64,000 bases of DNA, taken from the NCBI GenBank assembly GCA_901538445.1, contig LR594584.1, positions 4,371,006 through 4,435,005 of the forward strand, given 5' to 3'. The position numbers were made by a program, and so were the translations under genes. The notes under the pieces were generated by a model, which ran no database searches, had not been told where the DNA came from, and saw only the letters and a list, made by a program, of their open reading frames with translations. The stretch comes from Gemmataceae bacterium (GTDB lineage Bacteria > Planctomycetota > Planctomycetia > Gemmatales > Gemmataceae). This document shows, in pieces, positions 9,601 through 16,555 of this stretch (within the stretch, counting starts at the first letter, position 1; every line of letters starts with the position of its first letter).

Positions 9601-9913
9601 CGAGGCCGGCATCGAGGCCGCGCGGACCCGGGTCCGGCCGATCCTGATGACCAGTTGCGCCATGATCGCCGGCATGGTGCCGATGGCGCTCGGGCTCGGA
9701 GAGGGCGGCGACCAGACGGCCCCGCTCGGCCGGGCGGTGATCGGCGGGCTGGCCGCGGCCACGCTCACGACACTCGTGGTGCTGCCGGCCGTGTTCGCCG
9801 TCGTGATGGGCCGCGGGACCGCCCGGTCCGCGTCACTCAGTCCGTTCAACCCGGCCAGCCGCCACTTCGTCCCGGACGCGGCGACCTCCCCGGAGACCTC
9901 CCATGCCTCGTGA
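6656..9913 (+). CDS. RND efflux pump, inner-membrane permease
   Basis: 1085 aa, close to the usual 1020-1090 of HAE1/HME-type RND permeases. It has an N-terminal TM segment (NRPVTVLVLVLGTVFAGALA), a periplasmic porter region, and a second TM block whose TM4 carries GILVDESTVVVENVH, the proton-relay motif. The repeat unit has its own TM cluster with ANAILLVTF late in the protein. The relay pair reads Asp-Glu where many homologues have Asp-Asp, a conservative change. It pumps toxic compounds or lipids from membrane or periplasm using the proton gradient. It overlaps the adaptor gene by 11 bases, which implies translational coupling. The substrate is unknown. Confidence 0.92.
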   Translation: MNPITAALNRPVTVLVLVLGTVFAGALAYTRMKVDIFPALDLPVIYVCQPYGGMDPQQMEGLIANYYEYHFLYINGIHHVESKNVQGMSIMKLYFHPGTDMAQAMGETVGYVNRSRAFMPPGTVNPFIMRFDTGSVPVGYLVLSSESRTIGDIQDKALFKVRPMFAAIEGVSAPPPFGGSQRTVVVRADPDRLQAYKVSADDVVKKLTEGNTIAPSGQIRDATRMPLVPSNAMVVQPAELGTIEVKPGVFLRDVVRRNPVTGAPLIDDASDVPTGYALVNGKRAVYILVTKRASASTLDVVAKVRANLPKMQAELPDDIRVSFEFDQSPYVTNSMKGVAFEGLLAAGLVGLMVLVFLRDWRSVIVVVLNIPFALVAALVALWLTGESINLMTLGGLALAVGILVDESTVVVENVHVQMERTPSVALAVWRGVTETAVPRLLAMLCILAVFIPSFLLEGAARGLFRPLALAIGFSMIASYVLSSTFVPVLCVLLLKNTHQRTAAAAAPGAYGRAVGRLAAVRWVLVPAYLALTGATVALVGPLLGTEIFPQVDAGSFQLRLRAPTGTRIEETEAITQEALRYIGDEVRAAGGEVEISLGYVGVVASSYPINAVYLWMGGPHESAVRVALKPGPVRIDELKARLREKLPAHLQKWTAARWQQPPFALPADVADRRAKELRLSFEPADIVNEVMSFGSPTPVEVQVSGSNVAANRAHAEKVRAELAKVPALKDLQFSQPLDYPTVEVQVDREKLAAAGGTAADVARAVTPFTSSSRFTVPNYWRDPASGVGYQVQVEVPFVLVNSAKDLELVPVAASGDGAVLVRDVGVVKEGVMPGEIDRYNMRRVVTLTANIQGGDLGDVSGEVAKAIAAAGDPPKGVSVDVRGQVTPFNELFRGLAFGLAVAVAVIALMLTAYFQSVRLALVAVAPVPAVLAGVAVALFATGSTLNLQSFMGAIMAVGVATANAILLVTFAERARVDGTAAREAGIEAARTRVRPILMTSCAMIAGMVPMALGLGEGGDQTAPLGRAVIGGLAAATLTTLVVLPAVFAVVMGRGTARSASLSPFNPASRHFVPDAATSPETSHAS

Positions 9914-11282
9914 GTCCAGCCTGCTCCTCGCGGCCGTTCTGGCGTGGCCCGCGGCCGCCGGGTGCAACAAGAAGCCGGCCGCGACCGGTCCCGCCCCCGC
10001 GGCCGGCCCCCAGGTCACCGTGGTCAAGCCCGAGGTGCGCCCGGTCAAGCGGGTCGTCGAACAACCCGGGACGGTGCAGGCGTTCGAGGAGGCCGCGCTC
10101 TACGCCAACCTGACCGGGTACGTCGGGGCCGTGGCCGACGACCCGGAGAAGGTCGAGCGGATCGCCAAGAACACCGCCGCGAAGGAGTGGCCCGATCACG
10201 ACCGCTTCATCGACATCGGGAGCCGCGTCAAGAAGAACTGGGTGCTGGCCCGGTTGACCGTGCCCGAGCTCGACGAGGAGGTGAACCAGAAGGAGGCACT
10301 GGTCCGGCAGGCGGCCGCCGAGGTCGTGCAGGACGAGAAGGCGCTGGCGGCCGCGGCCGCGGCCGTCGCTGCCGCCTCCGCCGCGGTCGCCGAGGCCGAG
10401 GCCGGGGTGGACCGCGCCCAGGCGCTCCACGAGCGGTCCCAGAAGGAAGTGGACCGGGTCGCCAAGTTGCTCACCGGCGGCGTGGGCGACCTCCAGACAC
10501 GGGACGAGACGCTGAACCAGTTCCGGGCCGCCGAGGCCACCCGCAAGGAGGCGACCGCCCGCGTCCTCTCGGCCCGGGCCGCGGTGCGGAAGGCCGAGGC
10601 GGACGAAGCGAAGGCCGCCGCCGACGTGGCCGCGGCGAAGGCCCGGGCGGAGGTGGCGGCCGCTGGGGTCGCACGGGCCAAGGCGCTCCGCGGGTACACC
10701 GAGATCAAGGCTCCGTTCGACGGGGTGGTGACGCGCCGCGGGGTCCACCCCGGCAGCCTCGTCTCGGCCGGCGACAAGACCGCCGTGTTCGTGGTCGCCC
10801 GCATCGACCCGGTGCGGGTGGTGGTGCAGGTGCCGGAGGCGGACGCCGGACTGGTCGCGCCGGGCCTGGCCGTCCGGCTCTCGCTCCAGGGCGGGACCGG
10901 CGAGGCGGCGGGAACGGTGACCCGCACGTCGTGGTCGCTGGAACCGGGGTCGCGGACGCTGCGGGCCGAGGTCGACGTGCCCAACCCGAAGGGGCAGCTC
11001 CGCCCGGGGATGTACGCCTACGCCCGGCTGACGGCCGAACTGCCCCCAGCGTGGTCGGTGCCGACCGCGGCCGTCGGGAAGGTGAACGACGAGTCGGTGG
11101 TGTACCTGGTCGAGGGCGGGAAGGCGGTTCGGGTCCGGGTGGAGCTGCTCCGCGGCGACAGCCAGTTCACCCAGGTCCGCCGGTACAAGAAGCCGGGCGC
11201 GACCGACTGGACCGACGTGACCGGGAGCGAGTCGGTCGCCACCCCCGCGGCGGCCCTCACGGACGGTCAGACGGTGCCGTAG
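9903..11282 (+). CDS. RND periplasmic adaptor (HlyD/MFP family lipoprotein)
   Basis: 459 aa. A short lipoprotein signal ends in the lipobox AAAGC. Next come a split biotinyl-lipoyl-like domain (VVEQPGTVQAFEEAALYANL ... GYTEIKAPFDGVVTRRGVHP) and a long Ala/Glu/Lys-rich coiled-coil hairpin, roughly residues 110-255. A beta-barrel domain (DPVRVVVQVPEADAGLVAPG) and a membrane-proximal domain (SWSLEPGSRTLRAEVDVPNP) follow. It bridges the pump and the outer-membrane factor encoded upstream. The coiled coil is rich in Ala-Ala-Ala runs, as in other high-GC planctomycete adaptors. The start at 9903 overlaps the pump stop. Confidence 0.92.
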   Translation: MPRESSLLLAAVLAWPAAAGCNKKPAATGPAPAAGPQVTVVKPEVRPVKRVVEQPGTVQAFEEAALYANLTGYVGAVADDPEKVERIAKNTAAKEWPDHDRFIDIGSRVKKNWVLARLTVPELDEEVNQKEALVRQAAAEVVQDEKALAAAAAAVAAASAAVAEAEAGVDRAQALHERSQKEVDRVAKLLTGGVGDLQTRDETLNQFRAAEATRKEATARVLSARAAVRKAEADEAKAAADVAAAKARAEVAAAGVARAKALRGYTEIKAPFDGVVTRRGVHPGSLVSAGDKTAVFVVARIDPVRVVVQVPEADAGLVAPGLAVRLSLQGGTGEAAGTVTRTSWSLEPGSRTLRAEVDVPNPKGQLRPGMYAYARLTAELPPAWSVPTAAVGKVNDESVVYLVEGGKAVRVRVELLRGDSQFTQVRRYKKPGATDWTDVTGSESVATPAAALTDGQTVP

Positions 11283-11417
11283 GCCGGCCCCGCGTCGCGG
11301 TTCCGGAGCCGTGTGATACCGGATGACGTGGATCGGTTGCTTCCCGAGCCGATTGTGGGGACGCGGCCGCTCCCGGCCTCACACCGGACCGCAGCAGTGC
11401 TCGCGGCGTTTTGGTTA

Positions 11418-11635
11418 CGCGTGTGCGGGGGGGAGAAATGGTTCTGGGCGAAGTGGGGGGTGGGGTGTCCAGAACCAACGCAAACTCTCCAGAAAGACCC
11501 GAAACTCTCCAGAATCAACGAAAACTCTCCAGAACCAAGCCCAACTCTCCAGAACCAAACCGCCGCTCGCCAGAAGCAAAGCGTCCCGCACCCCACACCC
11601 ATCGTACCGCCCGGCGCAGCCCGGTGCCATGTCGG
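11418..11635 (+). repeat. 20-bp ladder element, copy B
   Basis: Five units with an exact 20-bp period begin with TCCAGAA at 11468, 11488, 11508, 11528 and 11548, with a degenerate sixth near 11569. The conserved leader AAATGGTTCTGGGCGAAGTG plus G-run lies directly before the first unit. TGGTTCTGG (11439-11447) can pair with CCAGAACCA (11469-11477). The flanks match copy A on both sides as far as GTACCG and CCGGCGC around 11605-11617. The element occupies most of the 558-bp gap between the adaptor gene and the convergent secreted-protein gene; I see no gene in the rest of the gap. Confidence 0.82.
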
Positions 11636-11840
11636 ATGCTTGGTCAGGAGTGCCGAGTGGCTTTGCAGGAGGACGGGACGCGACACCGGATCCGGTGGGT
11701 TACCCCGGCTCGCCGAACTCGGGAACCGTGGCCGGTTGGGTTGGGGTCGTTCCCACGTCCGACCCTAACCCGACCGGCCACACACCGGCCGGGTGCGGAA
11801 CGCAACCGATCGGCGAGATTCGGTACGACCTCGGGCCGGG

Positions 11841-13478
11841 TCACTCGTTCACTGCCTGCCGTGTGACGATGGGCACGTACCCGACCTCCAGCCCCTTGGG
11901 GGGCGTGACCAGGACCGCCGGGTCGAGGTCGGCGAGCGCGCCCACCGTCGGCGGGGGGAGGTAGTCCCGCTCCTTGGTCCACCCGCGGTGCAGCAACTCG
12001 ACGCGCTTTTGCAGGGCCTCCCGGTCCGCGTCGGTCAGGTCGGCGTTCAGCAGCGCGGGCTGGTCGGCGAATCGGTACCAGTAGTAGGTCGCGACGCTGC
12101 CGTCGCCCAGTTTCGCCCGGAACGGCCCGGCCGCCGGTCCGGGCCGCTTCCAGCTCGTGTCGGCCCCGTCGGGGGTGGTGTACGGCCTCTGGTCGGGCCC
12201 GCGCCGCCGCGGGAACTCCACGCGGGCCAGGCCGGTCTCGGCGGGAACGTCCTTCGGGCTGACAACGACCCAGCGCTCCTTGTCCTTCTTGTCCTTCTCC
12301 AGTCGGTAGAACTCGGGCAGGGTGACGACCCCGTCGTCAGACGCGACCGCGTCCTTCTGGAACTTGTAGCCGTAGGTGAATTCGTCCAGGGCGGCGGGCG
12401 TCGCGAACGAGTTCCACGCCAGCGGCACCTTCTTGTCGCGCGGCGTGTTCGGCGCGTAGATCTGCCACGTGGCCCCGCCCTTCCCGTCGAACGTGTGGAC
12501 CGCGGCGGCCCTCGGATCGACGGCACCAGTCGCGGGCTTGCCCCCCTTGAACCACGCGTCCACCCCGTCCCAGAGCGCCGCCCGGTTGTAGGCGGTGATC
12601 CGGTGGATGAGCGGGGCCCCACCGGCCCCCCGTGCCGGGAACCGGGTCGGGGCGACGCGGGCGTAGGTGTCGCCCTTCGCGTCCTTCGCCAGGTACGCGG
12701 GGATGTGCTGGGTCTCCATCTGCACGGCCTTGTTCGGGTCGGACGGCCGCGTGTCGAGGAACTGCCCGGCCAGTTCGGACCTTTCGACCGTCGGCTTCGA
12801 CCAGAAGTATGGCACGAAGAACGAGACCGGCCCCTTGAAGTTTCCGGTGTTGAGGAACAGGGCCCAGGACTGGTTCCCGGTCGGCACGTCCTTCCCGGAG
12901 GTCGTCTTCTTGGCGTCGATGAGCGGCAGCGGCAGGTACCCGTAGCCGAACAGTTCGCCGCTGGTGCCCTGCTTGAGGTTCAGGCCGTCCGGGGGCCACA
13001 GCACCCACGGGCTGAGCTGGGCGACGGCGTAGTGGCCCTTCGGTTTGTTCCAGTCCCGGCCCTTGCCGGCCCCGGGGCCGTTCGCCCACTCGACGAAGTT
13101 GAGCGCGACGCCGCCCATGATGAACTTGGGCGTCTCGGTGGCGAACCGCGTGTCCCGCCACCACCCGAGCCCGCCCTCGATGTCGGAGTACGCCTTCTCG
13201 GGCTTCGGCCCGTCGTACTGGGAGAACATCCAGGTGCCGAACAGCCCGCTCTGGAAGTCCTGGCCCGGGTAGTTCTTCAACAGCGGCCACGCGGCGACGT
13301 ACATCGAGAACCCGGCGTTGTACTTCGGGTCCACGCGGGCGTGGGGGACGAGGAGGTAGCCCGCCATCTCCGCCCTCTGGGGCGCGGCCGGGTCGGCCCC
13401 ACCCGCGGGCGGTGGCCACAGGAGAACCGGGAGCGCGAGGACAACTAACGTCGCGCAACCGAGCGTCCGATTCCGCAT
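11841..13478 (-). CDS. Secreted protein of unknown function, 545 aa
   Basis: I do not recognise this family. The start at 13478 is supported by GGAGG eight bases upstream and by the signal peptide (MRNRTLGCATLVVLALPVLL) that follows. The mature part is rich in Trp, Tyr, Gly and Pro (GGLGWWRDTRF, SPWVLWPPDGLNL, FFVPYFWSKPTVER). This pattern is typical of an extracellular beta-rich protein, perhaps carbohydrate related. A repetitive charged stretch (EKDKKDKERWVVVSPKD) occurs near the C-terminal third. It is downstream of, and on the same strand as, the sulfatase, with a 256-bp gap in which I see nothing, so co-transcription is uncertain. Confidence 0.6.
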   Translation of the reverse strand: MRNRTLGCATLVVLALPVLLWPPPAGGADPAAPQRAEMAGYLLVPHARVDPKYNAGFSMYVAAWPLLKNYPGQDFQSGLFGTWMFSQYDGPKPEKAYSDIEGGLGWWRDTRFATETPKFIMGGVALNFVEWANGPGAGKGRDWNKPKGHYAVAQLSPWVLWPPDGLNLKQGTSGELFGYGYLPLPLIDAKKTTSGKDVPTGNQSWALFLNTGNFKGPVSFFVPYFWSKPTVERSELAGQFLDTRPSDPNKAVQMETQHIPAYLAKDAKGDTYARVAPTRFPARGAGGAPLIHRITAYNRAALWDGVDAWFKGGKPATGAVDPRAAAVHTFDGKGGATWQIYAPNTPRDKKVPLAWNSFATPAALDEFTYGYKFQKDAVASDDGVVTLPEFYRLEKDKKDKERWVVVSPKDVPAETGLARVEFPRRRGPDQRPYTTPDGADTSWKRPGPAAGPFRAKLGDGSVATYYWYRFADQPALLNADLTDADREALQKRVELLHRGWTKERDYLPPPTVGALADLDPAVLVTPPKGLEVGYVPIVTRQAVNE

Positions 13479-13734
13479 CCAAGAACCTCCGAGAGCCACA
13501 GGTCGTCCGGCGCACGACGCGCCGTGTTCGGTAACGCGAGCGACCACCGGCTCCATCTGGAGCATGGCAAGGTTCTGGTTCAGGTGGTCGCCCAGGACCA
13601 ACCGCAGCGGCAGTTCCGTTGCACCCGGGGGCAGGACCTTCGCTGCTCTGACTCGTGTACCGACCGACACACACGGCTCGCCAGCACTCGTCGGCGGTTC
13701 ATTCCTGGGAGGCACCTCGCTCGCTGCACGTGCT

Positions 13735-15108
13735 CTACCTCTTCGAAAGCGCGGCCTCGAACGCCTTCGTTTGCGGGTCGTCGGTGCGCTTCATGTGCGC
13801 GAGCAACTTCTTGGCTAACTCCGCCACGTCGCCCGCGTACCTCGGGTCGTTGATGAGGTTCTTCCGCTCGCCTGGGTCGGCGGCGGTGTCGAACAGCATC
13901 AGCGGTTCGCCCTCCACGAGTTGCTTCACCCGTGCCCGGACCTGCTCGTCGGTCGAAGCGTTCATCGCGGCGAAGCTCAGGCCGCTCATCGCCTCGACGC
14001 GGAACCGGTCCGGCCCGCCGGCCCACCCGTGGAACACCAGCGCGCGGTCCCGGGTGCGGACGCACCGCTGCGCGAACGACTTCCCGCTGCTCACCGTGTT
14101 CACGTGCGTGACGACGAAGTCGCGGTCGGGTTGTGTCTCGCCCCGGAGGAGCGGCACCCACGAGCGCCCGTCCATCCCCGCCGGCGGCTTCACGCCCATC
14201 AGTTCCAGCAGCGCCGGCATCACGTCCACGCTGCTCACGAACTCCGCTCGCGTTTGCGGCTCCCTCATCCCGGGGACGCGGACCAGCACCGGCGACCACG
14301 TGCCGTTGTGGTACACGGTCGCCTTCGAGAACGGGAACGACATCCCGTGGTCCGACAGGAACACCACGACGGTGTCCGCGTCGCGGCCCGCCGCGGCGAG
14401 TTCCTTCATCACGAGGCCGAAGGCGACGTCGAACCGGCTCACGGTGGTGTAGTACTGCGCGACTTCTTCCCGCACCCGCGGGAGGTCTTCGAGGAACGCC
14501 GGGACCGTCACCTCGTCCGGCTTGTACACCCGAGCACCGTCGAGTTCGTCGGCCTTCGTCTTCGCGGTGATGAACGGCCGGTGCGGGTCGCAGATGTTCG
14601 CGTTGACGAAGAACGGCTTCTTCGCGGCCGCGGCGGCGGCGAGCACCCCGCGGACCGTCTCGGCGAACTTCGTCGGCTGCTTGCCGAGCGGCTGGTCCCC
14701 GACCGCGTCCCACGGGAACTTTTCTGCGGGGGCCATGTGGACCGCCTTGGCGATCGCCGCGGTGTAGTACCCGGTGTCGCGGAGGACCTCGACCAGCGTC
14801 GGGACGTCGCGGCGGATCGGGTTGAACCCGAGTGCGCCGTTGCGGTGCGGGACGCGGCCGGTCAGGAGCGCCGACCGGCTCGGCTGGCAGATCGGAACGG
14901 TGACGTGACTGTTCACGAACCGGTGCGCGGTCCTCGCGAACGCGTCGAGGTTCGGCGTCGCGCCGAGTTTGTTGCCGTTCCACCCGCCGGAGTCCGCGTT
15001 CAAGTCGTCCGCGGTGATCACGAGCAGGTTCAGGCGCTTCGGGGGGTCCGCGGCCGGTGCTCCGCCGGCGGAGAGCAACAGGGCGAGGGCAACGGCCGCG
15101 GTTCGCAT
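13735..15108 (-). CDS. Secreted sulfatase (iduronate-2-sulfatase-like)
   Basis: 457 aa. A signal peptide (MRTAAVALALLLSAGGAPAA) is followed by the alkaline-phosphatase-fold sulfatase core. Metal-binding ITADDLN is near residue 31. The activating motif is C74-Q-P-S-R with SALLTGR, in which Cys is converted to formylglycine. A second metal site is VFLSDHGMSFPFSKATVYHN. It hydrolyses sulfate esters, probably of algal or animal polysaccharides, in the periplasm or outside; planctomycetes carry large sets of such enzymes. It needs a formylglycine-generating enzyme, which is not in the window. GGAG precedes the start at 15108. It follows the DUF1552 and DUF1592 genes on the same strand with only 41 bases between. 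Confidence 0.9.
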   Translation of the reverse strand: MRTAAVALALLLSAGGAPAADPPKRLNLLVITADDLNADSGGWNGNKLGATPNLDAFARTAHRFVNSHVTVPICQPSRSALLTGRVPHRNGALGFNPIRRDVPTLVEVLRDTGYYTAAIAKAVHMAPAEKFPWDAVGDQPLGKQPTKFAETVRGVLAAAAAAKKPFFVNANICDPHRPFITAKTKADELDGARVYKPDEVTVPAFLEDLPRVREEVAQYYTTVSRFDVAFGLVMKELAAAGRDADTVVVFLSDHGMSFPFSKATVYHNGTWSPVLVRVPGMREPQTRAEFVSSVDVMPALLELMGVKPPAGMDGRSWVPLLRGETQPDRDFVVTHVNTVSSGKSFAQRCVRTRDRALVFHGWAGGPDRFRVEAMSGLSFAAMNASTDEQVRARVKQLVEGEPLMLFDTAADPGERKNLINDPRYAGDVAELAKKLLAHMKRTDDPQTKAFEAALSKR

Positions 15109-15149
15109 TCCAAAACTCCGGTGCGCGTGTCGCGAGGGCGGGACCGGCG

Positions 15150-16553
15150 TCACGCCATGAACTGCTTGATCGGACCGGTCTGGTCGTGACCGAACCGGTT
15201 CAGGCCGGGGTCCGGGTCGCCGTAGTGCTTGATCGGGTTGCCGTGGGCGTTCAGGAGCGTGGTGTACCAGTTCCCGAGCGTTTTGTGCCCGGCGTCGCCG
15301 TAGTTCGGCAAGCGGATGTACCGGCCGCGGATGTTCAGCCTGGCGTTCTTCCCGGAGAGAACCACGAAGGGGTACTCGGTGCCGACGGCGTGGTGCGTCT
15401 CGCCGCCGTCCGGGAAGTAGAAGATCATCGTGTTGTCGAAGACCGTGCCGTCACCTTCCGGGGCGTTCTTGAGCCGGGTGGCGATGGTGTCCACGATTGC
15501 CATGTGCTGGCGCTGGACGGCGAACCGGATCTCCTCGGCGGTGAGCTTGCCGAAGCCCTTGTTGTGCCCCACGTCGTGGAGGTTCACCTTCTCGGTTTCC
15601 AGGCCGGGCAACCCGGTGTACAGGTGACCGAGTTCGTCGAGGGTGAAGGCCGCGACGTTGGTGAGCCCGGAAATCAGGGCGGCCAGCAGCACTTCGGTGT
15701 GCCCGCGCTGGCGATCGACGGTCGTCATCTCGTCGGCCAGGTACTTGGCGTCCAGCTTGGGAACGTGCGGGCGGATGGCGTCGGCCATCGCGTCCACCTT
15801 GCGGTCGCGGGCGCGGACGGCGTCGAGGGAGTCGGCGTAGCTTTCCAGCTTCAGCCGCTCGCCGTCAGAAGCGCCCGCGGCGAGCTGCCGCTCCCGCCGG
15901 GCGGCGAAGTCCAGACCGGCCCGGCCGAGCAGGGCCTGCGACCGGAGGCTCTGGTCGGTGGACAGGGACTTGAACAGCTCCTGGGCCGCCACCCGCGGCG
16001 ACCCGAAGGCGTAGTTCGGCTGCTGCGGGCCGCGGGCCGAGAATCCGGTCGCAATCCCGTTCATGCTCCCGCGAGCGTTGCCCCCTTCGAGGGGGAAGCA
16101 TGCGAACTCGATGTGCTCCATCGGCGACGGGAACAGCTTCGCCAGCTCAAAATCGACGGTCGCCCACTTGATCGAACTGAGCCGCTCGGTCGCCTTGAAC
16201 ACGCCGAGGGCCGCGCACCAGTTGTGGTGAACCGAGGTACACATCTTCCCGGACAGGCCCTGGAGGATGGTCGTGTCGCGCTGGTGGGCGGCGATCGGCA
16301 GCATCCACTTGGGCAGCTCGTGCTTCATCAGGTCGAGGTCGAGCGCCCCCTTCTTCGCCTCGGTGGCGGCCTCGTCCTTGCTCAGCGTCGGCGGCACCAG
16401 GAACGAGGGGAACTGGCCGTTCCCCTTGTGCAGGAAGATGAACCGCACCGGCGGCTTGCCGCCGGCGGGCGCGGCCCACGCCGCGCGCGGAGCGAGGGCC
16501 AGCGCGGACGCCCCGAGGGCCGCGGTCGCCATGAAGTCCCGGCGGGTGGTCAT
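15150..16553 (-). CDS. DUF1552-domain exported protein
   Basis: 467 aa with a twin-arginine signal (TTRRDFMATAALGASALALA), then the DUF1552 domain. Recognisable elements are PPVRFIFLHKGNGQFPSFLV, MCTSVHHNWCAALGVF, NTMIFYFPDGGETHHAVG and GRYIRLPNYGDAGHKTLGNW. The fold is alkaline-phosphatase-like, related to DUF1501, and the biochemical activity is not known. In planctomycetes this gene nearly always sits next to a DUF1592/DUF1588 cytochrome gene, as here: its ATG is two bases after the DUF1592 stop, so the two are translationally linked. Probably exported folded through the Tat pathway. Confidence 0.88.
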   Translation of the reverse strand: MTTRRDFMATAALGASALALAPRAAWAAPAGGKPPVRFIFLHKGNGQFPSFLVPPTLSKDEAATEAKKGALDLDLMKHELPKWMLPIAAHQRDTTILQGLSGKMCTSVHHNWCAALGVFKATERLSSIKWATVDFELAKLFPSPMEHIEFACFPLEGGNARGSMNGIATGFSARGPQQPNYAFGSPRVAAQELFKSLSTDQSLRSQALLGRAGLDFAARRERQLAAGASDGERLKLESYADSLDAVRARDRKVDAMADAIRPHVPKLDAKYLADEMTTVDRQRGHTEVLLAALISGLTNVAAFTLDELGHLYTGLPGLETEKVNLHDVGHNKGFGKLTAEEIRFAVQRQHMAIVDTIATRLKNAPEGDGTVFDNTMIFYFPDGGETHHAVGTEYPFVVLSGKNARLNIRGRYIRLPNYGDAGHKTLGNWYTTLLNAHGNPIKHYGDPDPGLNRFGHDQTGPIKQFMA

Positions 16554-16555
16554 GT

